64,000 bases of DNA from Rhizobiales bacterium 2SD (GTDB taxonomy: Bacteria > Pseudomonadota > Alphaproteobacteria > Rhizobiales > Beijerinckiaceae). Under the pieces are notes generated by a model. That model had not been told where the DNA came from. It saw only the letters and a list, made by a program, of their open reading frames with translations, and did no database searches. Both the position numbers and the translations under genes were made by a program. The DNA lies in contig SCMY01000003.1 of assembly GCA_005502805.1 (NCBI GenBank), positions 372,001 to 436,000 on the forward strand. The letters are read 5' to 3'. Position 1 is the first letter of the stretch. Every line of letters starts with the position of its first letter. Positions 8,112 through 16,936 of this stretch are shown here, piece by piece.

Positions 8112-9572
8112 ATGCGTGTGTTCACCGCCTCGCTGGCGACGGAAACCAACACCTTTGCACCGCTCTATGTCGACCGCAGCGCCTTCGAGAACGCCTTCTA
8201 CTGCCCGCCCGGCACGCACCCGGAGACGCCGACATTGTGCTCGGCACCGATCGTCGCGGCGCGCCGACGCGCCGCCAGCGAGGGCTATGAGCTGGTCGAG
8301 GGCACGGCGACCTGGGCCGAGCCTGCGGGGCTCGTCTCGCGCGAGGGTTATGAGAGCCTGCGCGACGAGATTCTGGGCCAGCTCCAGGCTGCATTGCCGG
8401 TCGACATCGTGCTGCTCGGCCTGCACGGCGCCATGGTGGCGCAAGGCTACGATGATTGCGAAGGCGACCTGATCGCGCGGGTGCGGGCGCTCGCTGGGCC
8501 GGGCTGCGTCATCGGCGTCGAGCTCGACATGCATTGTCACCTGAGTGCCGAGATGGTCGAGAGCGCCGATGTCATCATCGCCTTCAAGGAGTTCCCGCAC
8601 ACCGATTTCCTGGCGCGGGCCGAGGATCTGCTGGAGCTCTGCCTCAGGGCGGCGCGCGGGCAGGTGAGGCCGGCCAGCGCCGTCTTCGATTGCCGCGGCC
8701 TCGCCGCCTTCATGACCAGCCGCGAGCCTGGGCGCGGCTTCGTCGATCGCATCAAGGCGCTGGAGGGCAAGGACGGCATCCTCAGCATCTCCGTTGCGCA
8801 CGGTTTCCAGGCGGCCGATGTCGCCGATGTCGGCAGCAAGGTCCTGGTCATCGCCGATGGCGACGAGGAGAAGGCCGCGGCGCTGGCGAAGCGGCTCGGT
8901 CTCGAAATCCTCGGCTGGGGGCAGGGCGCTTCACCCAGGCACTACAAGCCGGATGAGGGCATCGCGGCGGCAATCGAACTGGCAGAGCCGGGCAGACCGG
9001 TCGTCCTCGCCGATCGCTGGGACAATCCAGGCGGCGGCGTCGCCGGCGATTCCTCGGTGATGGTCGCGGCGCTGCTGCGCCATCCCGAGATTCCGGCGGC
9101 GATCGGTGCGCTCTGGGACCCCATTGCGGTCAGCCTCTGCCGCGCCGCCGGCGTCGGGGCCGAAATCCCGCTGCGCTTCGCTGGGAAGGCGGCGCCGTCC
9201 TCCGGCCGGCCGATCGATGCGATCGTGCGGGTCATCGGGACGACGGCGGATCTGCTGATCCCGTTTGAGCAGAGCTGGGTTTCGCTGGGGCCGGCGGCGG
9301 CGATCCGGATCGGGCGGCTCGACATCGTGCTGGCCTCGACCCGGGCCCAGACCTTCAGCCCGCCGGTCTTCACCGATCTGGGTATCGACCTCGCCGCGAA
9401 GACGCTGGTGGTGGTCAAATCCTCCAATCATTTCCACGCCGCCTTCGCGCCGATCGCCGCGAGCGTGCTCTATCTCGACAGCGGCGGGCCCTATCCGCCC
9501 GACGCCAGCAAGATCCCCTACACCAAGGTCAAGCGTCCCTTCTCCCCATTGGATCCAAACCCATGGCTTTAA
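8112..9572 (+). CDS. M81-family metallopeptidase (MlrC-like), paralogue 2
   Basis: A 486-residue M81/MlrC protein with the same two-domain layout as paralogue 1 but clearly diverged. Visible family residues are Glu11 in TETNTF, LHGAM, the D-x-H in ELDMHCHLS, His in FKEFPHTD, and the glycine-rich DNPGGGVAGDS stretch. The start ATG 8112 gives the family N-terminus (MRVFTASLATET); the ribosome site is poor. Its 3' end overlaps the next gene by 10 bp, so it is translationally coupled to the D-serine-dehydratase-like enzyme. Cytoplasmic; substrate unknown. The pairing with a D-amino-acid-type enzyme hints at a non-standard peptide substrate (inference). Confidence 0.9.
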   Translation: MRVFTASLATETNTFAPLYVDRSAFENAFYCPPGTHPETPTLCSAPIVAARRRAASEGYELVEGTATWAEPAGLVSREGYESLRDEILGQLQAALPVDIVLLGLHGAMVAQGYDDCEGDLIARVRALAGPGCVIGVELDMHCHLSAEMVESADVIIAFKEFPHTDFLARAEDLLELCLRAARGQVRPASAVFDCRGLAAFMTSREPGRGFVDRIKALEGKDGILSISVAHGFQAADVADVGSKVLVIADGDEEKAAALAKRLGLEILGWGQGASPRHYKPDEGIAAAIELAEPGRPVVLADRWDNPGGGVAGDSSVMVAALLRHPEIPAAIGALWDPIAVSLCRAAGVGAEIPLRFAGKAAPSSGRPIDAIVRVIGTTADLLIPFEQSWVSLGPAAAIRIGRLDIVLASTRAQTFSPPVFTDLGIDLAAKTLVVVKSSNHFHAAFAPIAASVLYLDSGGPYPPDASKIPYTKVKRPFSPLDPNPWL

Positions 9573-10867
9573 CCGCATCCGCCGCCTTGCCGCGCCTGTC
9601 GCTCGCCGAGATCGAGGGTCGGCGTCTTGACGCGACGAGCAAGGGCGTGCCGCCCGGGGCAAGCCTTCGGCTTGGCGATGTCGGCAGGCAGGGGTGGAAC
9701 GTCCTGGCCGGCGACATGCCGCTGCCGCTCGCCGTCATCCGCGAGAGCGTGCTCAAGGCCAACAGCGCGTGGATGGCTGCCTTCTCCACCGCCAACGATC
9801 TGCTGATCGCACCGCATGGCAAGACGACGATGGCGCCGCAGCTGTTCGACCTTCAGATCGCCGATGGCGCCTGGGCGATCACGGTCGCGACCATGCAGCA
9901 GCTCGCCGTCTGCCGACGCTTCGGAGTGAAACGCGTCATCCTCGCCAACCAGCCGGTCGGCAGGCAGGAGATCGCCGCCTGCTTCGACGCGCTGCGGGAG
10001 CCGGGTTTCGAACTCTATTGCCTCGCCGACAGCCTCCCCGGTGTCGCGTTGCTGGCGGAGGCGGCCGCACGGCATCGCCACGCCAATCCTCTGCGCATCC
10101 TCGTCGAGATCGGCTTCATGGGCGGGCGTACCGGCGCACGCAGCCGGGAAGAGGCCTTGGCGGTGGCGCGCGCCGTCGCTGCAGCTCCGGGCCTGCGGCT
10201 TGCCGGCTTCGAATGCTTCGAAGGCTTGCTCAGCGAACCGAAGGCGGCCGATCGGCTGCTCGACGAAGTGGTCGCGACGGCCGCCGCGGCTGACGCCGAA
10301 GGGCTGCTCGGCCCCGAGCCGATGGTGCTGAGCGCCGGCGGGACCTCGCTGTTCGACCGCGCCGGCGAGCGCTTCAATGCCGCCTCCTTCGCGCGGCCGA
10401 TCCTCAAGCTGTTGCGCTCCGGCTGCTACCTCACCCATGACTCGACGACCTACACGGCGTCCTTCCGCCGGATCACCATGGAGACGAGCCTGACGCTGCC
10501 GCCCGGCGGGTTGGAGCCGGCGCTGGAGGTCTGGGCCTATGTCCAGTCGCGGCCCGAGCGCGGGCGCAGCCTGCTCACTGTCGGCAAGCGCGACATCAGC
10601 TACGATTCCGGCTTCCCAGTGCCGCTGCGCTGGTATCGGCCGGGTGGCGCGATGGCCCAGCCGGAGCCGATGCCGGCCGGACACACCGTCCTCGCGCTCA
10701 ACGACCAGCACTGCCATCTCGGCACGCCGCTGGAGAGCCCGCTCGCAGTCGGCGACATGGTCGCCTTCGGCATCGGCCATCCCTGCACGACCTTCGACAA
10801 ATGGGGGCTGCTGATGCTGGTCGACGACGATTATCGCGTCACGGGGGCGATCCGGACCTTCTTCTGA
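9563..10867 (+). CDS. D-serine dehydratase-like PLP enzyme (fold type III)
   Basis: A 434-residue PLP enzyme of the group that includes eukaryotic-type D-serine dehydratase and metal-dependent D-threonine aldolase: an alanine-racemase-like barrel followed by the D-ser_dehydrat domain. The PLP lysine is Lys87 in APHGKTTM. Near the C-terminus GHPCTTFDKW carries the His-x-Cys pair that binds zinc in D-serine dehydratases, and NDQHCHL precedes it. Members cleave or deaminate D-3-hydroxy amino acids; some are annotated only as amino acid deaminases. It starts inside the end of M81 paralogue 2 (10-bp overlap). Expected in the cytoplasm, taking D- or beta-hydroxy amino acids released by the peptidase (inference). 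Confidence 0.85.
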   Translation: MALTASAALPRLSLAEIEGRRLDATSKGVPPGASLRLGDVGRQGWNVLAGDMPLPLAVIRESVLKANSAWMAAFSTANDLLIAPHGKTTMAPQLFDLQIADGAWAITVATMQQLAVCRRFGVKRVILANQPVGRQEIAACFDALREPGFELYCLADSLPGVALLAEAAARHRHANPLRILVEIGFMGGRTGARSREEALAVARAVAAAPGLRLAGFECFEGLLSEPKAADRLLDEVVATAAAADAEGLLGPEPMVLSAGGTSLFDRAGERFNAASFARPILKLLRSGCYLTHDSTTYTASFRRITMETSLTLPPGGLEPALEVWAYVQSRPERGRSLLTVGKRDISYDSGFPVPLRWYRPGGAMAQPEPMPAGHTVLALNDQHCHLGTPLESPLAVGDMVAFGIGHPCTTFDKWGLLMLVDDDYRVTGAIRTFF

Positions 10868-10873
10868 GATCGT

Positions 10874-10890
10874 GTTTCTCGTCACGAAAC
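10874..10890. promoter_or_regulatory. Island repeat, copy 3 (RTTYC-N7-GRAAC)
   Basis: A perfect inverted repeat GTTTC-N7-GAAAC just after the PLP enzyme stop and 161 bases before the start of M81 paralogue 3. A possible -35 TTGACG follows at 10900-10905 without a convincing -10. Same arms and spacing as the copies at 6381, 8000 and 16854, so it may control the second half of the plus-strand cluster. Confidence 0.5.
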
Positions 10891-11039
10891 CAGCAATCCT
10901 TGACGTGAAATAACGGCGACAATTACGCTTTTGGCCAGGTTGCGAGCCTCTCGTCTCGGCGAATGAGCCTTGTCAAAGCGGGATTTGAGAGGTTGCGGGC
11001 TGCCGCGATCGGCGGTTCGGCTGCGGGTCGCAGATATCC

Positions 11040-11045
11040 GGGAGG
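11040..11045 (+). promoter_or_regulatory. Ribosome-binding site fixing a GTG start
   Basis: GGGAGG lies 5 bases before the GTG at 11051. This supports GTG 11051 as start of M81 paralogue 3 in place of the in-frame ATG at 10970, which adds 27 residues unlike the family and has no ribosome site. Confidence 0.75.
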
Positions 11046-11050
11046 TCGAT

Positions 11051-12559
11051 GTGCGTCTGGCCCTGATCCACATTGTCCAGGAGACGAACGACTTCAATCC
11101 GGTGCTGACCACGCTCGCCGACTTCCAGGCTTTCGGGCTCTATGAAGGCGAGGACATCGCCCGGCATTTCGGTGAGATCGGTCAGATCGGCGGCCATTAC
11201 GCCGTCATTCGCGAGTCGGGGCTTGAGGTCGAGACCGTCCCGATCATCCGCGCCTGGACGGTGGCCGGCGGGCGGATCTCGCGCGAGGCCTTCGATTTCT
11301 TCCAGGAGAAGATCCGCATCGGCCTCGAGGCGATCGGGCCGATCGACGGGCTCGTCCTGCATCTGCACGGCGCCTGCGCGGCCGAGGGCGTCGACGACGT
11401 CGAGGGCGAGCAGGCCGAGCTCTGCCGGCAGATCCTCGGGCCCGACGTGCCGATCCTGCTCGGGCTCGACCACCACGCCAACGTCACCCACAAGATCATG
11501 GCCAATTGCACGGCGATCGTCGGCCACCGCACCCAGCCGCACGACGTCTTCGACACCGGCAAGGTTGGCACTGAGGTGCTGCTGCGCATCCTGACCGGAA
11601 AGCTGAAACCGGTGATGGCCTGGCGCAAGATTCCGTTGCTTTCGCACCAGGAGCAGTTCCTCACCTCGAAGGGCCCGATGAAAATCTGGTTCGACCGGGC
11701 GAGGGCCATTGAAGCCGATCCGCGCGTGCTGCAGGCTTCGAACTATCCGATGCAGCCCTGGCTCGATGTCGCCGAGGGCGGCTGGTCGACCATCGTCGTC
11801 ACCGATGGCGACCGGGCCCTGGCCGAGCGACTGGCCGACGAGCTCGCCGATCTCGCCTGGTCGATGCGCGACGATTTCCAGCTGCGGGAGGCGGTCCCGG
11901 TCGACGAGGCCGTGCGCGCGGGCGATGCCGCCGAGCGCGGCATGATCGTACTCAGCGACACCGGCGACACCGTCTTCGGCGGCGCGGCCGGCGACAGCAA
12001 CCTGATCCTCGAGTCGATCCTACGGCAGAGCACGAAGAGCCGGACCTTGATCCCGTTGATCTCGCCGCAGGCGGTCGCGACGCTGATCGCGGCGGGCGAG
12101 GGGGCGGAGGTGACCTTGCCGCTCGGCGGCGACGCCGCGATCGCCTTCTTCAAGCCGCTGACCGTGACCGGACGAGTGCGCAAGATCGGTGGCGGCCCGG
12201 TCCGGCTGGACTACAATCACCAGCCCGAGGTCGATATGGGCCGGGTCGTCATCTTCGATGTCGGGCCGGTGACCTTGCTGATCAGCGAATTGCGCGGCGT
12301 CGCCGGCAATGTGCCTGGTGTCTACGAGGCCTTCGGCATTGATCTGTCCGACTACAAGATGGCGGTGCTCAAGACCGCCTCGAATTTCCAGTACTTCGCC
12401 CCGATCACCTCGCAGGTGATCCGCGCCGATACGCGCGGGCCGGGGCAGTCCGACGTCTTCACCCTGCCGTGGCAGCGCATTCCGCGGCCGGTCTATCCAC
12501 TCGAGACAATAAGCGACTGGCGGGCGCATTCGTCCCAGCCGGGAGCAGGAACGGGCTGA
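11051..12559 (+). CDS. M81-family metallopeptidase (MlrC-like), paralogue 3
   Basis: A 502-residue M81/MlrC protein starting at GTG 11051 behind a strong ribosome site. Glu11 in QETNDF, the HLHGAC stretch, D-x-H in GLDHHANVTHK and His in HRTQPHDVFDTG match the metal-site pattern, but the last motif differs from the PHTD of paralogues 1 and 2, so it belongs to another branch. The glycine-rich stretch GGAAGDSN is present. It is cytoplasmic by absence of a signal. It opens the unit M81 - oligopeptide-type binding protein - two permeases, 31 bases before the binding-protein gene, which suggests it processes what that importer brings in. Confidence 0.9.
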   Translation: MRLALIHIVQETNDFNPVLTTLADFQAFGLYEGEDIARHFGEIGQIGGHYAVIRESGLEVETVPIIRAWTVAGGRISREAFDFFQEKIRIGLEAIGPIDGLVLHLHGACAAEGVDDVEGEQAELCRQILGPDVPILLGLDHHANVTHKIMANCTAIVGHRTQPHDVFDTGKVGTEVLLRILTGKLKPVMAWRKIPLLSHQEQFLTSKGPMKIWFDRARAIEADPRVLQASNYPMQPWLDVAEGGWSTIVVTDGDRALAERLADELADLAWSMRDDFQLREAVPVDEAVRAGDAAERGMIVLSDTGDTVFGGAAGDSNLILESILRQSTKSRTLIPLISPQAVATLIAAGEGAEVTLPLGGDAAIAFFKPLTVTGRVRKIGGGPVRLDYNHQPEVDMGRVVIFDVGPVTLLISELRGVAGNVPGVYEAFGIDLSDYKMAVLKTASNFQYFAPITSQVIRADTRGPGQSDVFTLPWQRIPRPVYPLETISDWRAHSSQPGAGTG

Positions 12560-12590
12560 TCGTCGACCTGAACAACAAGAGGGGAGAGCG

Positions 12591-14132
12591 ATGACAAAGC
12601 TGTCGCGACGTCAATTCTGCATGACCGGTCTTGCCCTGGCGGGAGCAGCGCCGCTGCTGACTTTGGGCCCGGCCTCCGCTCAGCAGCTAAAGGGCGGCAC
12701 GCTACGTGTCGCGGTTCTCAGCGAGCTCGCCAATTTCGATCCGCAGCAGCTCTCGACCGTCAATTTCCACGTCATCAAGAACCTCTATGACAGCCTGATC
12801 GAGTACACGCCGGAGGGAAAACCACAGCCGAGTCTGGCGACCGAGTGGAAGATCGCGCCCGACAAGACCTCCGTCAGCCTGACGCTGCGAGACGGCGTCA
12901 CCTTTCACAGCGGCGCGCTGTTCAAGTCGGATTCCGTGCTGGCGACGCTGCAGAAGGGCGCCGACCCCAAGCGCGGCAAGAACGTCTTCTCGACCATGTC
13001 GATCGTCAAGGACTGGTCGGCGCCGGACGAGCGCACGGTGGTGATCAACTTCAAGGCGCCGGCGCCCGAGCGCCAGATCCTCGACCTCCTGCAGTTTTTG
13101 ATCCCGATCGAGGCCAAGGGCATCGATACGGTCGAAACCGTGCCGGCCGGCACCGGACCCTATACGCTGGTCAGCCGCGCCGTCGGCCAGGGGCTGGTTC
13201 TCAAGGCCAATCCGAAATACTGGCGCGAGAAGCAGCCGATCGCGCAGGACTTGGTGTTCACCGTGTTCAGCGAGGATGCGGCCGCCACCGCCGCATTGGA
13301 ATCGGGCGCGGTCGACATCGTCTACAACGGCTCCTCGCGCAGCGCCGCCCGGCTGAAGGGCGCCGGCTACCAGGTCTTCGCCGGGCCGGGTCCGCTGGTG
13401 CAGGTCTTCCGGATCAACTCGACGCGCGGACCCTTCCGCAACAAGTCGTTCCGGCAGGCCTTCAATTACCTGATGGACCGCGCCAGCATCCTGCGCGTCG
13501 GCTATGCCGGCATGGGCAAGGTCGTGGCGCTGCCCTGGGCCCCGGCGAGTCCGGCCTTCGACGACAATTACACCAAGACTTACGCCTATGACCTTGAAAA
13601 GGCGAAGAAGCTGATCGCCGCCTCCGGCCTTTCGGCCGATGAGATCAAGGGCTGGAAGCTGCTGGTCAATGGCAGCGACGAGCCTTCCGTCGCGATCAGC
13701 CAGATCGTGCAGGGCTCGCTGCAGAAGGCCGGCATCCCGATCGAGCTCGATATGCGCCAGGGCGCCGAATACGTCACCGCGCTGCTCGGCGGCGATTTCG
13801 CCGCGACCTTCGGCGCAGTCGGCAATGTCCAGAAATTCCCGTCGCGCGTGACGACCAACTCGATCTACCGCACCTCCGGCAATCCGATCCTCAAGGACCC
13901 GCACCCGCATCCGGACTATGTCGCCGCGATCGCCAAGGTCGATGCGGCCGCAGGCGGCGAGGCCGAGGTCAAGGCGGCCTATGACAATCTCAACCGCGTC
14001 ATGGTCGACGAGGCCTTCGGCGTTCCGACCAATTCCTACGATGTCGGCCTGATCGTCGCCTCCGAGAAGGTCGGTGGCATCACCCTCGACATCGACAACC
14101 TCTTCATCGCCCGCACCATCGGCTTCAAATGA
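12591..14132 (+). CDS. Peptide-type ABC importer, binding protein (SBP_bac_5)
   Basis: A 513-residue periplasmic binding protein of the DppA/OppA family. The N-terminus SRRQFCM followed by a hydrophobic stretch and an ASA-Q site is a twin-arginine (Tat) signal, suggesting export in folded form. Family stretches include FDPQQLSTVNFHV, LYDSLIEYTPEGKPQPSLA and TLRDGVTFHSG near the N-terminus. A GGGGAGAG ribosome site precedes the ATG. The family binds peptides, nickel, opines or glycans, so the ligand is open. It is followed by two permease genes, but no ATPase genes are found before the next operon. Confidence 0.93.
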   Translation: MTKLSRRQFCMTGLALAGAAPLLTLGPASAQQLKGGTLRVAVLSELANFDPQQLSTVNFHVIKNLYDSLIEYTPEGKPQPSLATEWKIAPDKTSVSLTLRDGVTFHSGALFKSDSVLATLQKGADPKRGKNVFSTMSIVKDWSAPDERTVVINFKAPAPERQILDLLQFLIPIEAKGIDTVETVPAGTGPYTLVSRAVGQGLVLKANPKYWREKQPIAQDLVFTVFSEDAAATAALESGAVDIVYNGSSRSAARLKGAGYQVFAGPGPLVQVFRINSTRGPFRNKSFRQAFNYLMDRASILRVGYAGMGKVVALPWAPASPAFDDNYTKTYAYDLEKAKKLIAASGLSADEIKGWKLLVNGSDEPSVAISQIVQGSLQKAGIPIELDMRQGAEYVTALLGGDFAATFGAVGNVQKFPSRVTTNSIYRTSGNPILKDPHPHPDYVAAIAKVDAAAGGEAEVKAAYDNLNRVMVDEAFGVPTNSYDVGLIVASEKVGGITLDIDNLFIARTIGFK

Positions 14133-14184
14133 GGCGGTGGGGCGGGGCCGCGCCGGCAGCTGATCGTCTGCGCGGCGGCACGCA

Positions 14185-15063
14185 ATGAAGGAGGCATTGG
14201 CCGCCTTGACGAGCCTGCTGCGCCGGCTGCTCGCCCGGCGCGGCCCGGCGTTGAGTCTTGCCTTCCTCGCTCTGGTTGCGCTGGCGGCGATCTTCGCCGG
14301 CCTGTTGCCACTCGACCCGCTGGCGCAAAGCATCGCGGATTCGCTGAAGCCGCCTTCGGCCGAGGCCTGGTTCGGCACCGACGAGCTCGGCCGCGACATC
14401 CTCTCCCGTGTCGTTTATGGCGCCCGCACATCGCTGGTCACCGCCTTCGGCGCCGTCCTGATCGCGGCGCTGGTCGGCATTCCGGTCGGGCTCGTCGCTG
14501 GCTTCTACGGCGACTGGCGCGACTCGCTGCTGATGCGCTGCATCGACGTGTTGCTCGCTCTGCCGAACATCCTCTTCGCCATGGCTCTGATCGCGGTGCT
14601 CGGCCGCAGCCAGGGCGCGGCGCTGATCGCCGTCGGCATCGCCGGCATCCCCGGTTTTGCCCGCATCGCCAGGGCACAGGTGATGGCGCTGCGCCAGCTC
14701 GATTTCGTCATGGCGGTGCGCAGCTTCGGCGGCGGTCCCGGCTACATCATGCTGCGGACCCTGCTGCCCAACATCCTCAGCCCGCTTGTGGTGCAGGCGA
14801 TCGTGCTCGCCTCGATCGCGATCCTGCTCGAGGCGGCGCTCGCCTTCCTCGGCGTCGGCGTGCCGCCGCCGACACCGAGCTGGGGCGAGATGTTGCGCAC
14901 CGGCAAGTCCTATCTCTACGAGGCGCCTACCTATGCCGTGCTGCCCGGCCTCGTCCTGACCCTGACCATCCTCTCCTTCGACACGATCGGCCGGGCGCTC
15001 ACCGCGATCCTCGACCGCGACGAGACCAATGCCTCGGGCGCGACGATCGGGGGCCGGCGATGA
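14185..15063 (+). CDS. Peptide-type ABC importer, permease (DppC-like)
   Basis: A 292-residue permease with about six membrane helices. The N-terminal OppC_N-type segment is followed by HxxGTDELGRDILSRVVYGA-like sequence (WFGTDELGRDILSRV), diagnostic of DppC/OppC. The gene ends in ATGA overlap with the DppB-like gene. Its order, C before B, is the reverse of the classical dpp operon. The ATG at 14185 has no clear ribosome site upstream; an AGGAGG sits just inside the gene, so a start a few codons later (TTG 14206) cannot be ruled out. Confidence 0.92.
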   Translation: MKEALAALTSLLRRLLARRGPALSLAFLALVALAAIFAGLLPLDPLAQSIADSLKPPSAEAWFGTDELGRDILSRVVYGARTSLVTAFGAVLIAALVGIPVGLVAGFYGDWRDSLLMRCIDVLLALPNILFAMALIAVLGRSQGAALIAVGIAGIPGFARIARAQVMALRQLDFVMAVRSFGGGPGYIMLRTLLPNILSPLVVQAIVLASIAILLEAALAFLGVGVPPPTPSWGEMLRTGKSYLYEAPTYAVLPGLVLTLTILSFDTIGRALTAILDRDETNASGATIGGRR

Positions 15064-16007
15064 CGGCCTACGTCCTGCGCCGTCTCGCCCAGATGCTGCC
15101 GGTGCTGCTGATCGCCTCCTTTGCGATCTTCGCGATGATCCATGCTGTGCCGGGTGGGCCCGTCGCAGTCATTGCCGGCGAGAACGCCACGGCCGAGGAG
15201 ATCGCCGAGGTGACCCGCCGCTTCGGCTTCGACCGGCCGATGCTGGTGCAATATGCCGACTGGCTCGGCCGCGCGCTGACCGGCGATTTCGGCCTCTCCC
15301 TGCACAGCCGCCAATCGGTGCTTCAATTGATCGGCGAGCGCCTGCCTGCGACGTTGCAGCTCGCGCTCGCGGCGATCCTCGTTGCGCTCGTGATCGGTAT
15401 TCCTGTCGCCGTTGCCAGCGCTGTCAGGCCGAATTCCTGGCTCGACCGGCTGCTCAGCGGCTGGAGCGCGCTGGCGCTCGGCGTGCCGACCTTCTGGCTC
15501 GGCATCCTGCTGATCCTGCTCTTCGCCGTCGAATTGCGCTGGTTGCCCTCGGCCTCGCGCTATGTGCCGCTCTGGCAATCGCCTCTCGAGGCCCTGCGCA
15601 GCCTCGCTCTGCCGGCGCTGACGCTCGGCGTCTACGTCTCCGGCGTGCTCGGACGCTTCCTGCGCGCTTCGTTGATCAGCGAGGCGAGGGCGGATTATGT
15701 CCGCACCGCCCGCGCCAAGGGCGTGCCGGAGCAGCGCGTCGTCGGCCTGCACATCATGCGCAATGCGCTCCTGCCCTTCGTCACCATCGTCGGACTGATG
15801 ATGGCGCATTTCATCGGCGGCGCGGTCGTCACCGAGGCGGTTTTCACCTATCCCGGCCTTGGTCGTTTGCTCATCCAGGCGATCACCACCCGCGACTACC
15901 CGCTGATCCAGGGCTGCATTCTGGTGATCCTGATCGCCTACATGCTGATCAATCTCGCGGTCGACATGCTCTACGCCTGGATCGACCCGCGGATCGAATA
16001 CCGATGA
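15060..16007 (+). CDS. Peptide-type ABC importer, permease (DppB-like)
   Basis: A 315-residue permease with six predicted helices. The N-terminus MTAYVLRRLAQMLPVLL and the GGPVAVIAGENATAEE stretch are typical of DppB/OppB. The coupling loop reads RTARAKGVPEQRVVGLHIMR. Its ATG lies in the stop of the DppC-like gene (ATGA). It ends 8 bases from the convergent IclR gene, so no ATPase gene can follow here. The channel must use ATPases encoded elsewhere. Confidence 0.93.
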   Translation: MTAYVLRRLAQMLPVLLIASFAIFAMIHAVPGGPVAVIAGENATAEEIAEVTRRFGFDRPMLVQYADWLGRALTGDFGLSLHSRQSVLQLIGERLPATLQLALAAILVALVIGIPVAVASAVRPNSWLDRLLSGWSALALGVPTFWLGILLILLFAVELRWLPSASRYVPLWQSPLEALRSLALPALTLGVYVSGVLGRFLRASLISEARADYVRTARAKGVPEQRVVGLHIMRNALLPFVTIVGLMMAHFIGGAVVTEAVFTYPGLGRLLIQAITTRDYPLIQGCILVILIAYMLINLAVDMLYAWIDPRIEYR

Positions 16008-16015
16008 GCGCGATC

Positions 16016-16801
16016 TCAAACCGCCGCCGGCTGCGAGCCGAGATGGGCCGAGATCCCGGCAGCGATCTCGCGCAAACGCGCGCCGGCCTTGGCCGCCAGC
16101 GAATGCGGCATGCGCATCAATGGCGCCGAGATCGACAGCGCCGCGACCGGATAGCCGTGCTCGTCGAGGATCGGCGCGCCGATGCACATGGCGCCATCCT
16201 CGTTCTCGCCCATCTCGGTGGCGTAGCCGGTGCGTGCGACCTGGCGCAGTTGCCGCTCGATCTCCTCGCGCTCGAGCAAGGTGCGGCCGGTGCGCTCGGT
16301 CAGCGGCAGGTCGAGTTGGCGCTGCCGTTCGGCCTCGGGCAGGAAGGCGAGGATCGCCTTGCCGAGCGCGGTCGAGTGCATCGGATGGCTGTCGCCGATG
16401 CGCGCCTGCATCCGCAGCGACCGATTGGCCTCGATCAGGTCGATATAGACGATCGTGCCGTTGCCCTTCACGGCGAGGTTCACCGTTTCGTTGAACTCGT
16501 GCATCAGCTCGGTCATCGCCGGCCGGGCGAGCGCGCGGATCTTGCTGACGCTGGCATCGGCGCGGGCGATCGAGCGCATCTGCGGCCCGAGCGTATAGCG
16601 GTCGGTCGCCCGGTTGTGATCGAGGAAGCCGGCGGCGGACAGCGTCTGCAGATAGCGGAAGGTCGTCGTCTTCGGGATTCGCAGCTCCTTGCTGACGGCG
16701 GTGAGCGCGATCTCATGGCCATGGCGCGCGACCAGCTCCAGCACCTTCAGGGCCTTCATCACCGGCTGCACGACGTAAGGATTCTCGCTCGTCTTCGGCA
16801 T
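16016..16801 (-). CDS. IclR-family transcriptional regulator
   Basis: A 261-residue regulator: N-terminal winged helix-turn-helix (ALTAVSKELRIPKTTTFRYLQTL, about residues 33-55, written in two parts: ALTAVSKELRI, then PKTTTFRYLQTL) and a C-terminal IclR effector domain with ALGKAILAFLP and the GYATEMGENEDGAMCIGAPI region. The family binds small catabolic effectors and usually controls nearby uptake and degradation genes. Start ATG 16801 gives the normal length. It is convergent with the peptide importer and divergent from the aminotransferase. An island repeat lies in the shared 135-bp gap, so it is the best candidate for the factor that binds all four copies (inference). Confidence 0.92.
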   Translation of the reverse strand: MPKTSENPYVVQPVMKALKVLELVARHGHEIALTAVSKELRIPKTTTFRYLQTLSAAGFLDHNRATDRYTLGPQMRSIARADASVSKIRALARPAMTELMHEFNETVNLAVKGNGTIVYIDLIEANRSLRMQARIGDSHPMHSTALGKAILAFLPEAERQRQLDLPLTERTGRTLLEREEIERQLRQVARTGYATEMGENEDGAMCIGAPILDEHGYPVAALSISAPLMRMPHSLAAKAGARLREIAAGISAHLGSQPAAV

Positions 16802-16853
16802 GGCTGCTCCGGTCGCGCCCTGAACGATGAGACGGCATAGCCAGCACGATCGA

Positions 16854-16870
16854 ATTCCGCAACACGAAAC
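16854..16870. promoter_or_regulatory. Island repeat, copy 4 (RTTYC-N7-GRAAC)
   Basis: ATTCC-N7-GAAAC, an imperfect inverted repeat in the gap between the IclR gene and the divergent aminotransferase gene, 53 bases upstream of the IclR start. Position fits autoregulation plus control of the aminotransferase. It is the least symmetric of the four copies. Confidence 0.45.
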
Positions 16871-16936
16871 CCTTGTTCCTTTACGCGGATAAGGCGGTTT
16901 GGTCTGCTTGGGTGAAATGCAGCGGAGGCGACGCAG

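Noticed and set aside
10970..11050. Longer start (ATG 10970) for M81 paralogue 3
   Set aside because: No ribosome site, and 27 added residues do not match the family; GTG 11051 has GGGAGG at 5 bases.
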